A stretch of 55,281 nucleotides of DNA from Clostridia bacterium (GCA_009929615.1 SAAB01000018.1:1-55281), one strand, 5' to 3'; shown: positions 8,262 to 17,332, counted from the first letter of the stretch. The notes: generated from the letters alone by a model not told the origin. Translations and numbers: made by a program.

Positions 8262-8484
8262 TTTTCGTGAAACTGGAAAACTGTGCAGAAATACTGATAA
8301 ATTCGGCATTTTTAAAGGCTCTTCCTTATAAAAAGCTAAAAAAAGTGTAAAATCATAAGGTGATAACAAGGATAATAAATTAACAAACAGCACTTAAAGA
8401 GTTTACCAATAGTTTGCGTACAAATAAAATTCAACATAATAAATGAAATGAAATTGTACAATATGCCGAAAACGGAAATGGGGG
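8262..8484. other. Intergenic region between nrdD and the thiolase gene
   Basis: The 532-base gap between nrdD and the thiolase gene holds the nrdD promoter and NrdR-like boxes on the left and the thiolase promoter and Rex-like site on the right. In the AT-rich middle I see no supported gene; an 88-codon minus-strand frame at 8127-8393 overlaps the operators and resembles nothing known. Confidence 0.5.
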
Positions 8485-8513
8485 TTTACAGTTTTTGTGA
8501 AATATGTCATAAT
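8485..8513 (+). promoter_or_regulatory. Promoter of the thiolase gene
   Basis: TTTACA (8485-8490), a 17-base spacer and CATAAT (8508-8513). Transcription would start near 8520, giving a leader of about 138 bases that contains the Rex-like palindrome and a direct repeat. Confidence 0.6.
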
Positions 8514-8531
8514 AAAATACATAGAGAGCTT

Positions 8532-8549
8532 GGGTTAAAATATTAACAC
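8532..8549. promoter_or_regulatory. Rex-like operator just downstream of the thiolase promoter
   Basis: GTTAA-AATA-TTAAC (8534-8547) is a perfect 5+5 palindrome with a 4-bp centre. It matches the inner part of the Rex consensus TTGTTAAnnnnTTAACAA; the outer pairs are partly mismatched. It begins some 12 bases after the predicted start site, where bound protein would block transcription. Rex is known to control thiolase and butyrate genes in clostridia. The site itself is an inference. Confidence 0.55.
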
Positions 8550-8580
8550 AAAAAGTTATCATTCGATGACAAAAAGTTAT
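8548..8580 (+). repeat. 12-bp direct repeat, 21-bp period, in the thiolase leader
   Basis: ACAAAAAGTTAT occurs at 8548-8559 and again at 8569-8580, a spacing of two helical turns. The first copy begins at the edge of the Rex-like palindrome. Confidence 0.7.
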
Positions 8581-8657
8581 TAACCGCCGTTATTCGGATA
8601 TTTTAGAAGCGGCAGTAACACGAAAAAATTCATGTGATTAAAAAGGAGAAGGACGTT

Positions 8658-9836
8658 ATGAAAGAAGTAGTAATCGTAAGTGCATGTAGAACACCAATTG
8701 GATCATTTGGAGGTGCATTAAAATCTGTATCTGCAGCAGATTTAGGTGCTATCACAGTTAAAGAAGCTATCAAAAGAGCTGGCATTGCTCCGGAATCTGT
8801 TGAAGAAGTTGTATACGGTAATGTATTACAGGCTGGTCTTGGACAGAACGTAGCACGTCAGGTATCTATTAAAGCAGGTCTTCCTGTAGAAACAACAGCA
8901 GTAACTATTAATATTGTTTGTGGTTCCGGTCTTAAGACTGTTGCTATGGCAGCTCAGGCTATTAAAGCTGGAGACGCTGATATTATTGTAGCTGGTGGTT
9001 CAGAGAATATGAGTTTAGCACCTTACGTTTTGCCGGCAGCAAGATGGGGAGCAAGAATGAATAATTCCACAATGGTTGACTCCATGGTTAATGATGGTCT
9101 GTGGGATGCTTTCAATCAGTACCATATGGGTATTACCGCTGAAAACGTTGCAGCTCAGTGGGGAATTACAAGAGAAGAACAGGATGCTTTCGCTGTACGC
9201 AGCCAGAATTTAGCTGAAGCAGCAATCAAAGGCGGAAAATTTAAAGAAGAAATCGTACCGGTTGAAATCCCTCAGAGAAAAGGTGATCCAGTCGTTTTTG
9301 ATACAGATGAATATCCAAAATTTGGTTCAACTATCGAAAAGATGGCAAAATTAAAACCAGCTTTCAAGAAAGATGGTACAGTAACAGCAGCAAATGCTTC
9401 CGGTATTAATGATGGTGCAGCTGCATTGGTTGTTATGTCTAAAGATAAAGCACAGGAATTAGGATTAAGCTGGTTATGTGAAATCGTTTCTTATGCTACA
9501 GGCGGTGTAGATCCAAGTATCATGGGTGTTGGACCAGTAGCTTCCTGTACAAAAGCTTTGAAAAAAGCAGATATGACAGTAGCAGAACTTGATTTAATTG
9601 AAGCAAATGAAGCTTTTGCAGCTCAGTCTATTGCAGTTGCAAGAGATTTGAAATTTGACATGGACAAAGTCAACGTTAATGGTGGAGCTATTGCATTAGG
9701 ACATCCAATCGGAGATTCCGGTGCAAGAATTCTTGTAACTTTGATTTATGAAATGATGAAGAGAGACTCTAAAACAGGTATGGCTACATTATGTATCGGT
9801 GGTGGACAGGGTCAGACCATGATTATCAAGAGATAA
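8658..9836 (+). CDS. thl: Acetyl-CoA C-acetyltransferase (thiolase)
   Basis: A 392-residue thiolase of standard length. It condenses two acetyl-CoA to acetoacetyl-CoA, the first step toward butyrate. The nucleophilic cysteine lies in [11 protein letters not shown] near residue 88, the NEAFA and [11 protein letters not shown] motifs are present, and the second catalytic cysteine is in CIGGGQGQ at the C-terminus. The start at 8658 follows AAGGAGAAGGA; an upstream in-frame ATG at 8634 lacks a good site. It is monocistronic, with its own promoter and terminator. Codon choice leans to A/T-ending, apparently high-expression codons. The remaining butyrate genes (crt, hbd, bcd-etf) are not in the window. 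Confidence 0.96.
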   Translation: MKEVVIVSACRTPIGSFGGALKSVSAADLGAITVKEAIKRAGIAPESVEEVVYGNVLQAGLGQNVARQVSIKAGLPVETTAVTINIVCGSGLKTVAMAAQAIKAGDADIIVAGGSENMSLAPYVLPAARWGARMNNSTMVDSMVNDGLWDAFNQYHMGITAENVAAQWGITREEQDAFAVRSQNLAEAAIKGGKFKEEIVPVEIPQRKGDPVVFDTDEYPKFGSTIEKMAKLKPAFKKDGTVTAANASGINDGAAALVVMSKDKAQELGLSWLCEIVSYATGGVDPSIMGVGPVASCTKALKKADMTVAELDLIEANEAFAAQSIAVARDLKFDMDKVNVNGGAIALGHPIGDSGARILVTLIYEMMKRDSKTGMATLCIGGGQGQTMIIKR

Positions 9837-9873
9837 TTCTCCGATATTCACAATTTGATAATAAAAAATGATG

Positions 9874-9927
9874 AAACCTGCGGTATTCTGTGAAAAAAGA
9901 CAGAGTACCCCAGGTTTTCTTTTTTTG
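9874..9927 (+). terminator. Terminator of the thiolase gene
   Basis: AAACCTG (9874-9880) pairs with CAGGTTT (9911-9917), with an inner helix GGTATTCTGT/ACAGAGTACC, followed by a T-rich run. Confidence 0.85.
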
Positions 9928-9973
9928 AAATTTGTGATATGATGTATTTTAAATACATTAACGAGGAGTTAAT

Positions 9974-11224
9974 ATGAAGAAGTGTATAATCATAGGTGGC
10001 GGAGCAGCAGGAATGTTCGCAGCTGTCATAGCGGCTTCCGATGGAATGGATGTTTCCATCTGGGAGAAGAATGAAAAACTTGGAAAGAAATTATTTATAA
10101 CTGGAAAAGGCCGGTGTAACCTGACAAATAACTGTGAAACAGAGATACTGTTCAGGAATGTTATGACGAATAGCAAGTTCCTTTACAGTGCCTTTTATCA
10201 GTTTAACAGCCAGGATACGATGGCTTTTTTTGAGTCTGAAGGACTGACCCTGAAAACAGAACGTGGCAACAGGGTTTTTCCGGCATCGGACAAGTCTTCA
10301 GATGTTATCCGGGTATTGGAACATAAATTAAAGCAGCTTGGTGTGGATATTGAATTAAATCGCGGGGTCGACAGTCTTGTTATTGAGGATGGTATCTGTA
10401 AAGGTGTGAAAGATACGAAAGGAAATACGGAATATGCAGACTGTGTTCTTGTTGCAACAGGAGGACGTTCCTATTCATCAACAGGTTCGACAGGAGACGG
10501 ATACCGTTTTGCAGAGGCATGTGGTCACGTTATTATACCGCCCAGACCGTCTCTTATCCCTATGGAGACAGAGGAAGATTGGTGCCGGGAGTTAATGGGC
10601 CTCTCTTTAAAGAATGTCTCTGTCGTATTAAAACAGGGGAAGAAGAAACTGTATGAGGACTTTGGAGAGATGCTCTTTACCCATTTTGGAGTGAGTGGTC
10701 CTCTTATTTTAAGCGGCAGCGCCTACTGTGGAAAGCTTAAGGATTTCAAAAACCTGATTCTTACCATTGATTTGAAGCCGGCTTTATCGGCAGAACAGAT
10801 AGACCATCGTCTTTTGAGGATTTTTGAAGATAATATGAATAAGCAGTTTAGAAACAGCCTGTCTGGCCTTTTGCCGAATAAGCTTATTCCTGTGATTATT
10901 CAGTTATCCGGGATCGACCCTTATAAACAGGTGAATCTTGTATCTAAAGAGGAACGGATAAAGCTGGGATGGCTGCTTAAACATTTAGATATACATATAC
11001 GGGGACTCAGAAATATTGAGGAAGCTATTATTACGGGTGGTGGTATACGTGTTAAAGATGTGAACCCATCGACGTTGGAGTCCAAGTGTGTTAAGAATCT
11101 CTATTTTGCAGGTGAAGTATTGGATGTAGATGCTTTGACCGGTGGATTTAATTTACAGATTGCCTGGTCAACGGCCTGGCTTGCGGCTAAGAATATGTTG
11201 GAGGTTGTGGAAGATGAGTTTTAA
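9974..11224 (+). CDS. Flavoprotein of the HI0933/YhiN (BaiN-like) family
   Basis: A 416-residue FAD-binding protein. The N-terminal Rossmann motif is IGGGAAGMFAA at residues 7-17, followed by the family signature KLFITGKGRCNLTN. The C-terminal segment GEVLDVDALTGGFNLQIAW with GGI upstream closes the FAD site. This family is annotated as NAD(P)/FAD-dependent oxidoreductase; one member, BaiN, acts on bile acids, but most have no known substrate and nothing here singles one out. The gene overlaps the start of cmk by 11 bases, implying co-transcription with cmk and ispH-S1. RBS is GAGGAG. Confidence 0.88.
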   Translation: MKKCIIIGGGAAGMFAAVIAASDGMDVSIWEKNEKLGKKLFITGKGRCNLTNNCETEILFRNVMTNSKFLYSAFYQFNSQDTMAFFESEGLTLKTERGNRVFPASDKSSDVIRVLEHKLKQLGVDIELNRGVDSLVIEDGICKGVKDTKGNTEYADCVLVATGGRSYSSTGSTGDGYRFAEACGHVIIPPRPSLIPMETEEDWCRELMGLSLKNVSVVLKQGKKKLYEDFGEMLFTHFGVSGPLILSGSAYCGKLKDFKNLILTIDLKPALSAEQIDHRLLRIFEDNMNKQFRNSLSGLLPNKLIPVIIQLSGIDPYKQVNLVSKEERIKLGWLLKHLDIHIRGLRNIEEAIITGGGIRVKDVNPSTLESKCVKNLYFAGEVLDVDALTGGFNLQIAWSTAWLAAKNMLEVVEDEF

Positions 11225-11891
11225 TATTGCCATTGATGGACCGGCGGGAGCTGGAAAGAGTACAATTGCGAAGTCAATTGCAAGAAGTCTGGGATTTGTA
11301 TATGTGGATACGGGGGCTATGTATCGGGCAATTGCCCTATATTTGATTCGCCAGAATGTTCAGGCAGACCAGACGGATGTCATCGAGGAACTTTTAGAAG
11401 ATATTAGTATTCGAATCATCTATTCAGATGGGGAACAGCAGATTATATTAAATGGAGAGAATGTGACAGGACAGCTTCGTCAGGAGGCTGTTGGAAATAT
11501 GGCATCAAAAAGTGCGGCGAATCCAAAAGTCCGGGAAAAACTTCTTCAGCTTCAACGGGATTTGGCCAAAGAGAATGACGTTGTTATGGACGGCAGAGAT
11601 ATCGGAACCTTCGTACTCCCGAATGCAGACGTAAAGATTTATCTAACGGCCAGCGTAGAAGAGCGTGCCAAACGACGGTTTGCTGAACTTAAAGAAAAGG
11701 GCATGGAAGCCGATTTGGTAAAGATTGCAGAAGATATTCGGACAAGAGATGCCCAGGATATGAACAGGACCATAGCACCGCTTAAACAGGCGGAAGATGC
11801 AGTTCTTATCGACAGCTCAAGACTGACTATTCCTGAGGTGCGGGACCGCATTGTAGATGCTTTTCAGAAATCATTAAAGTTTAAGGGATAG
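11214..11891 (+). CDS. cmk: Cytidylate kinase
   Basis: A 225-residue (d)CMP kinase. The P-loop is GPAGAGKST at residues 8-16; other marks are YVDTGAMYRA, DGRDIGTFVLP and the lid region RTRDAQDMNR. It phosphorylates CMP and dCMP with ATP. The chosen ATG at 11214 has GGAGG nine bases upstream, inside the previous gene, and overlaps that gene by 11 bases; the longer open frame from 11142 is only a read-through of the upstream coding region. Followed 9 bases later by ispH-S1, a cmk-ispH-rpsA order common in Clostridia. Confidence 0.97.
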   Translation: MSFNIAIDGPAGAGKSTIAKSIARSLGFVYVDTGAMYRAIALYLIRQNVQADQTDVIEELLEDISIRIIYSDGEQQIILNGENVTGQLRQEAVGNMASKSAANPKVREKLLQLQRDLAKENDVVMDGRDIGTFVLPNADVKIYLTASVEERAKRRFAELKEKGMEADLVKIAEDIRTRDAQDMNRTIAPLKQAEDAVLIDSSRLTIPEVRDRIVDAFQKSLKFKG

Positions 11892-11900
11892 GAGTATTCT

Positions 11901-13820
11901 ATGGAAGTCATACTGGCAAAGAGTGCTGGATTCTGCCCGGGTGTACAACGGGCGGTCAATATGGTTTATGATGAAACAAAAAAAGAAGACAGCGGGCATG
12001 TTTACACATACGGACCAATTATTCATAATGATGAAGTGGTGAAAGATTTAGAGTCCAGGGGTGTCCGGGTCATTGATTCGGCGGAGGAACTTCGTGGACG
12101 TCCAAAAGGTACGGTGATTATACGTTCCCATGGTGTTGCCCGTTCTGTTTATGAAGCTATACAGGCAGAAGGATTTAGGATTGTAGATGCAACATGTCCT
12201 TTTGTTAAGCGTATTCATAATATTGTTGAGGAACAGGGAAAGGAAGGCCGGGATATCATTATTATCGGCAATTCAACCCATCCGGAAGTCCAGGGAATTC
12301 AAGGCTGGTGTTTGACGCCGTCCGTGGTTATTGAGAATGTTGACGAAGCTGTGAGATTTTCGCCAATTAACGCAGAAAAATTGTGCATTATATCACAAAC
12401 GACATTTAATTACAATAAATTTAAAGAATTGGTTGAAATTATTTCAAAAAAGGGTTATGATATAAACTGTGTAAACTCGATTTGTAATGCTACTGCTATT
12501 CGGCAGCAGGAAGTAAAGGATATTGCTTCCAAAGTTGACACCATGATTGTGATTGGTGACAAGAACAGTTCGAATACCCAGAAGCTATACGAAATCAGTA
12601 AAAAAGAATGCAGAAATACTTACTATATACAGACACTTGTTGATTTGGATTTAACTGCTTTTAAATCTATAAGGAATGTAGGTATTACAGCCGGGGCTTC
12701 AACCCCAAATAATATTATCGAGGAGGTTCATACTGCTATGTCAGAGTTGAGTTTTGAACAATTATTGGAAGCGTCTTTAAAGACAATTAGAAATGGGGAG
12801 GTCGTAGAGGGTACTGTTATCGACGTTAAAGAGGATGAAATTATCCTTAATATAGGTTATAAAGCAGACGGAATTATCACACGTAACGAATATTCAAATA
12901 CGCCAAACCTGGATTTGACTACTGTAGTCAAAGAAGGAGAAACAATGCAGGCTAAAGTTCTTAAAGTAAACGATGGTGAAGGCCAGGTTTTATTAACTTA
13001 TAAGAGACTGCTTGCAGAAAAAGGAAACAAGAAACTGGAAGAAGCATATAATAACAAAGAAGTGCTTACAGCTAAAGTTGCTAACGTACTTGATGGTGGT
13101 TTAAGCGTTGTTGTTGAAGAAGCCAGAGTATTTATTCCAGCAAGCCTTGTATCCGACAGCTATGAAAAGAATCTTGGAAAATACGATGGTGAAGAAATCA
13201 GCTTCGTTATTACCGAGTTCAACCCAAGAAAACGCCGTATTATCGGTGATAGAAAACAGCTTCTTTTAGCTGAAAGAGCTGAGAAACAGAAAGAATTATT
13301 TGCACGTATTAATGTTGGTGATGTTGTTGACGGTAAAGTTAAGAACGTTACAGACTTTGGTGCATTTATTGACTTAGGTGGCGCTGACGGACTTCTTCAT
13401 ATTTCTGAGATGTCCTGGGGACGTGTTGAGAATCCTAAGAAGTTATTAAAAGTCGGTGATGATATCACTGTATTAATTAAGGATATCCAGGGAGAAAAGA
13501 TTGCCCTCAGCCTTAAATTTGCAGATCAGAACCCATGGCTTACAGCTTCTGAAAAATATGCTGTAGGTAATATCATCGAAGGAAGAGTTGCCAGAATGAC
13601 AGATTTTGGTGCATTCGTAGAACTTGAACCAGGCGTAGATGCTTTGCTTCACGTTTCTCAGATTTCCAAAGATCATGTTGAAAAACCTTCAGATGTTTTA
13701 CAGGTTGGTGAAATCATTACAGCTAAGGTTGTTGACTTCAATGAAGAAGACAGAAAAATCAGCCTGAGCATTAAAGCAATGGAAGCTCCAGCTAGAGAAG
13801 ACGATATGATAGAAGAGTAA
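11901..13820 (+). CDS. ispH: Fused HMBPP reductase (IspH) and S1 RNA-binding protein
   Basis: A 639-residue two-part protein. Residues 1 to about 280 are IspH, the [4Fe-4S] enzyme of the last step of the MEP isoprenoid pathway, with cluster cysteines in GFCPGV (C12), DATCPF and NSICNAT and the SHGVAR motif. Residues from about 295 hold four S1 domains: two are divergent, and two carry the clear signatures TDFGAFIDLGGADGLLHIS and TDFGAFVELEPGVDALLHVS. This fusion is known in Clostridia; the S1 part is thought to replace ribosomal protein S1. The S1 part may also be made on its own from an internal ATG at 12738 (see findings). RBS is GGGATAGGAG. Confidence 0.95.
   Translation: MEVILAKSAGFCPGVQRAVNMVYDETKKEDSGHVYTYGPIIHNDEVVKDLESRGVRVIDSAEELRGRPKGTVIIRSHGVARSVYEAIQAEGFRIVDATCPFVKRIHNIVEEQGKEGRDIIIIGNSTHPEVQGIQGWCLTPSVVIENVDEAVRFSPINAEKLCIISQTTFNYNKFKELVEIISKKGYDINCVNSICNATAIRQQEVKDIASKVDTMIVIGDKNSSNTQKLYEISKKECRNTYYIQTLVDLDLTAFKSIRNVGITAGASTPNNIIEEVHTAMSELSFEQLLEASLKTIRNGEVVEGTVIDVKEDEIILNIGYKADGIITRNEYSNTPNLDLTTVVKEGETMQAKVLKVNDGEGQVLLTYKRLLAEKGNKKLEEAYNNKEVLTAKVANVLDGGLSVVVEEARVFIPASLVSDSYEKNLGKYDGEEISFVITEFNPRKRRIIGDRKQLLLAERAEKQKELFARINVGDVVDGKVKNVTDFGAFIDLGGADGLLHISEMSWGRVENPKKLLKVGDDITVLIKDIQGEKIALSLKFADQNPWLTASEKYAVGNIIEGRVARMTDFGAFVELEPGVDALLHVSQISKDHVEKPSDVLQVGEIITAKVVDFNEEDRKISLSIKAMEAPAREDDMIEE
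12720..12740 (+). promoter_or_regulatory. Internal ribosome binding site and start for a stand-alone S1 protein
   Basis: GAGGAGG (12720-12726) precedes an in-frame ATG at 12738 by 11 bases, exactly at the IspH/S1 boundary. The resulting product would be 360 residues beginning MSELSFEQLL, which reads like the natural N-terminus of clostridial S1 proteins. Confidence 0.5.
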
Positions 13821-13836
13821 TCTTATGGACATATGG

Positions 13837-13875
13837 ATGCAGGAATATACAGATGTATGTTCCTGCATTTTTTTC
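13837..13875 (+). terminator. Terminator after ispH-S1
   Basis: ATGCAGGAA (13837-13845) pairs with TTCCTGCAT (13860-13868), followed by seven Ts. Confidence 0.88.
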
Positions 13876-13913
13876 TATTTGTTCTACTATATAAATAAGA
13901 GGAGGTATTAATT

Positions 13914-14690
13914 ATGGATACCTTTAAGCTATTAAAACTGAAGTATTATTTTATTCACCTGATTTTAGGAACAGGCTCCATTCTTTTTGGCGGCGGAATT
14001 TTGCAGGCAATCATCGTGGAGATGATTAATGAATATGACAGCGGTTCCAGAGTGGCATATGTTTGCGGGATTGTCGCATGTGGGGCCCTCATTCTCTATG
14101 GTGTTTTTGAAATTTTCCAGGCTTTTCATTATGAAAAACGTATTTTAAAGCCCTTGAGTAAAGATGAGAGAAAACAGTTTATAGATGAACTCACAGATGA
14201 TGTGGAAATGTCTATTCCGAGCCAGGCCGTAATGACAAAACATTACCTGCTTCTTCCTATAAGAAATAGTTCTTTTGTTCGAATTTTTCCTAAGGATTAT
14301 ATTCTTGCCTGTTTTCAGGCAGATATCCATAAAGAAAAAACAGCGACCGTTGTGCAGATGATTATTTATGATATGGATTTTAAAGCAGTTCACGTAGATA
14401 TCAGAGGTGCGGGAAGTTCGGCCATGGCCGGAGAACTTTATGAAAAAATCTGCGAGAGTATACCTTGGATTTTTCATGAAGATTATGACAGCTTCCTGGC
14501 ACAAAGCCGAAAAAGCGGTTATCGCAGGAAACTGGTAAAACAGATGGAAGATGCCAAAATGCGTTTTGAAACAGGTTACAGCGGAGACTCAGAAGGTGAA
14601 GAAGAAATTCAAGCTATGTCTGAAGATGCAAAGGAACGTCTGAATTCAGATTCTTTACGGCAACGGTTTTTCTCTAAAAAAGCCAAATAA
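13914..14690 (+). CDS. Membrane protein of unknown function
   Basis: A 258-residue protein I do not recognise. Two hydrophobic helices lie at about residues 12-36 and 45-65, then a soluble part of about 190 residues, with a charged C-terminal tail (EDAKMRFETGY, EGEEEIQAM) ending in basic residues. The ATG has AGGAGG upstream. It is a single gene after a terminator. Its 3' end overlaps the end of the convergent YprB-like gene by 36 bases, so the last dozen codons of both are read from the same DNA. No function can be offered beyond membrane association. Confidence 0.8.
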   Translation: MDTFKLLKLKYYFIHLILGTGSILFGGGILQAIIVEMINEYDSGSRVAYVCGIVACGALILYGVFEIFQAFHYEKRILKPLSKDERKQFIDELTDDVEMSIPSQAVMTKHYLLLPIRNSSFVRIFPKDYILACFQADIHKEKTATVVQMIIYDMDFKAVHVDIRGAGSSAMAGELYEKICESIPWIFHEDYDSFLAQSRKSGYRRKLVKQMEDAKMRFETGYSGDSEGEEEIQAMSEDAKERLNSDSLRQRFFSKKAK

Positions 14691-15698
14691 ACAAAAAATC
14701 ATTTTTATATACTCCCGTTGACGGTTGGTGTCTTTAATAAAAGTCTCGTCTAAAGAAAACCAGTTATAGCAGTTTTCACGACGGGCCTTTTCCCAGTGGC
14801 TTCGGTCGATATAGGACATCATGGATTTATGAACAGCATAATCTTCGGCGGGAAGATATATATAATTTTTAAAATCGGCATAATAATAGCGCAGTCCCTG
14901 TGGGTAAAGAGGTATTTGCAGATGGATAATATCCGGAGAAATATCCAGATGGAATCCTAAAGCTTCCCAGTTCAGAGGGGCAGGAAGGCAGACCGCTGGT
15001 TTTAACGTCAGAGTCAGATGTGTTTCTTCAATGACTGGAGGCACAGGAAAAGTATAGGCACCATTGAAAAATCGAAAATAATTGCATATTGGAAGAATCT
15101 TGACTAATGAGATTAAGTCTCCCTGATTATGCACAAATAAAAGGTTCAGAGTTTCTGAATCTTTTGTTTTTATATAATCGTGATAGGCTTTGATAAGATG
15201 ACGGCCCGAAGGGGCTTTGGGAGGTTTGAAACCAAGCCATTGTGCCATTGTCTTTAACTTCATATCAGGTACAGGCCATAGCAGTTTATAGGGTGAAAAA
15301 CATCGGTATAAATCCAGAGGACTGGCGGCAAAGTTCAGTGATTTTAAAGGATTTTCCAAACCGCATTGAAGATATCTTGTATGGAGAAAAGGCAAGTCAA
15401 AGGTTTGTCCGTTGTAGGTGATGAGCCGTAAATCAGGAGAATGCTGCATCCGTTTTTTTAAAAACGCAGAAAAAGCAGAGAGAATGTCTCTTTCACCGAA
15501 AAGCTCCAGGGAGTCGGAAAGCCACTGGATGATGTGAAGTTGTTCTCCGTCAAACCAGCTACAGCCAATCATGAAAAGGGCGGACATATCCGGTGACAAA
15601 CCAGTCGTTTCAATATCGAGAAAAAGGATGTCCCCAACAATATTCTTTTCTGAACAGGATGGCAGCTGATACTGGAAATCCAAGGTAGATGTTTGCAT
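14655..15698 (-). CDS. RNase H-like exonuclease domain protein, YprB family
   Basis: A 347-residue protein with a DEDD-type 3'-5' exonuclease fold. Visible acidic motifs are FLDIETTGL (residues 26-34), TYNGQTFDLPFL (around 114) and VHNQGDLISL (around 208), the set found in Bacillus YprB. The C-terminal 130 residues are specific to the family and uncharacterised. The likely activity is metal-dependent cleavage of nucleic acid 3' ends, with unknown substrate. On the minus strand, AAGGAG precedes the start and TATAAT lies about 30 bases upstream. Its 3' end overlaps the convergent neighbour. Confidence 0.82.
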   Translation of the reverse strand: MQTSTLDFQYQLPSCSEKNIVGDILFLDIETTGLSPDMSALFMIGCSWFDGEQLHIIQWLSDSLELFGERDILSAFSAFLKKRMQHSPDLRLITYNGQTFDLPFLHTRYLQCGLENPLKSLNFAASPLDLYRCFSPYKLLWPVPDMKLKTMAQWLGFKPPKAPSGRHLIKAYHDYIKTKDSETLNLLFVHNQGDLISLVKILPICNYFRFFNGAYTFPVPPVIEETHLTLTLKPAVCLPAPLNWEALGFHLDISPDIIHLQIPLYPQGLRYYYADFKNYIYLPAEDYAVHKSMMSYIDRSHWEKARRENCYNWFSLDETFIKDTNRQREYIKMIFCLFGFFREKPLP

Positions 15699-15765
15699 TC
15701 TAGTTCTCCTTACTTTTTAAATATGTTTTTATTATAGCACAGGGTCAAAAAAAGAGACTGCTAAA

Positions 15766-15794
15766 TTGATTTTTTATATAAAATCGTGTATAGT
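15766..15794 (+). promoter_or_regulatory. Promoter of the CmpB-like gene and ruvAB
   Basis: TTGATT (15766-15771), 17-base spacer, TATAGT (15789-15794), 28 bases before the first gene. Confidence 0.75.
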
Positions 15795-15822
15795 TAAATA
15801 AAAATCGTGGAGGATAACTCAT

Positions 15823-16710
15823 TTGAATTTTAGTACAGATTTCTATCATATATTATGGTTTTTTATTATTTACTGTTTTTTAGGCTGGGTATGGGAGAGT
15901 TCTTTTTGCTCCATCAAAGCTAAGAAACTGATTAACAGAGGATTTCTTATTGGACCTTATATTCCGATATATGGATGCGGTGCCCTGGTTGTCTATCTGA
16001 CCTTGTATCCTTTGAGAGACCAGCTCCTGCTTGTTTATATCGGCGGGGTTATTTTTCCGACGATTCTGGAGTTTGTGACATCCTGGGTCATGGAAAAGGT
16101 TTTTGCGGCTACATGGTGGGATTATAGTAATGAGAAGTTTAATATTCAGGGCAGAATATGCCTGAAGGTTTCCCTTTTCTGGGGATTTTTTTCAGTTGCC
16201 ATGGTGGAAATATTCCATCCGCTGGTTTTGATGCTTATTGATAAGATACCACGTCATACAGGCGAAATTGCCGGTGGCATTTTTGTTGTTGTCTTTTCGG
16301 CAGATTTTGCACATACAGTTGTTGCAACTCTCGATATCAAGAAGACCCTTGCAAAGATGGAGAATGTCCGTGCTGATATTTTTCAATTCCTGGAAGTACA
16401 TAACCTTGGTGCAGAGTATAAAGAACTTTCACCATCGCGTATGCTCAACTACTTGAAAGAACAGTGGGAAGAACGGAAGGAATATCTTGAAAATATTCCG
16501 GTTGCGGGAACGATTAGTGAATATAAGGAAGAACTGGAAGAAAAATTATCAGCTCTTGTTAAACGTTACGAAGGCAATAAACCAAAAAGACGCAGAGCCA
16601 GAGTGCTTCAGCGTCATGTAAAAGCTTATCCAAAACTGAAATCAACAAAGTACTCTGTTTCTTTGGATGAAATGAAAAAACGTTTGGAAAAGCTGAGAAA
16701 GGAAAAATAA
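15823..16710 (+). CDS. Putative ABC-transporter type IV / CmpB-family membrane protein
   Basis: A 295-residue protein. The first 170 residues contain about five membrane helices and the family marks YCFLGWVWES near residue 18 and GFLIGPYIPIYGCGAL near residue 45. The remaining 120 residues are soluble and highly charged. This family (PF06541) is called a putative ABC permease, but I know of no experimental support for transport. The start is TTG at 15823 with GGAGG nine bases upstream and no better ATG nearby. ruvA follows after a single base, so it is in the ruvAB operon. Confidence 0.8.
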   Translation: MNFSTDFYHILWFFIIYCFLGWVWESSFCSIKAKKLINRGFLIGPYIPIYGCGALVVYLTLYPLRDQLLLVYIGGVIFPTILEFVTSWVMEKVFAATWWDYSNEKFNIQGRICLKVSLFWGFFSVAMVEIFHPLVLMLIDKIPRHTGEIAGGIFVVVFSADFAHTVVATLDIKKTLAKMENVRADIFQFLEVHNLGAEYKELSPSRMLNYLKEQWEERKEYLENIPVAGTISEYKEELEEKLSALVKRYEGNKPKRRRARVLQRHVKAYPKLKSTKYSVSLDEMKKRLEKLRKEK

Positions 16711-16711
16711 T

Positions 16712-17320
16712 ATGATCTCATTTATTCGAGGAAGTCTTGCAGAGATAGGATTGGATTATATTGTTCTGGATAATCAGGGCGTAGGTTATTTGATATATAC
16801 ACCGGCATCAGTTATTGAAGAATTACCGATGATTGGAGAAAAAGTTCAGATACATACTTATATGTATGTCCGGGAAGACCAGCTTTCCCTTTATGGATTT
16901 TTGACAAGAGATGATTTGCAGATATTCAAACTGCTTATTGGTGTCAGTGGCATTGGGCCGAAAGGAGCACTTGGCATTCTTTCTACAATTTCGCCAAATC
17001 AGCTGCGTCTTGCGGTATTGTCAGGCGATTCTAAAACGATAGGAAAAGCACCGGGGATAGGACCAAAAACGGCACAAAAATTAATTATTGAGTTAAAAGA
17101 TAAATTAAAATTAGAGGATATCTATGAAGATGACCTTGGAGAATCTACAGGAAATGGAGATTTGAGCAGTGGTGCCGGGAAAGAGGCTATGCTTGCCCTT
17201 GTATCGTTGGGGTATTCGGAAACGGAAGCCTTTAAGGCTTTAAAAAGGGTGGAAGTTACACCGGATATGGACAGTGAAACACTATTGAAACTGGCACTGA
17301 AACAAATGCTTACCTTGTAA
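16712..17320 (+). CDS. ruvA: Holliday junction helicase subunit RuvA
   Basis: A 202-residue RuvA, normal length. It has an N-terminal OB domain, a tandem helix-hairpin-helix region (GVSGIGPKGALGIL and APGIGPKTAQKLIIELKDK), an acidic linker, and a C-terminal domain (ALVSLGYSETEAFKAL) that contacts RuvB. It binds four-way junctions and guides RuvB branch migration in recombinational repair. It begins one base after the preceding stop, with AAAGGA as RBS in that gene's last codons. ruvC is not present. Confidence 0.97.
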   Translation: MISFIRGSLAEIGLDYIVLDNQGVGYLIYTPASVIEELPMIGEKVQIHTYMYVREDQLSLYGFLTRDDLQIFKLLIGVSGIGPKGALGILSTISPNQLRLAVLSGDSKTIGKAPGIGPKTAQKLIIELKDKLKLEDIYEDDLGESTGNGDLSSGAGKEAMLALVSLGYSETEAFKALKRVEVTPDMDSETLLKLALKQMLTL

Positions 17321-17332
17321 AGGCGTTAAATA

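Noticed and set aside
8127-8393. 88-codon open frame on the minus strand upstream of nrdD
   Set aside because: It spans the nrdD promoter and NrdR-like boxes, is AT-rich, and has no recognisable domain or ribosome site.
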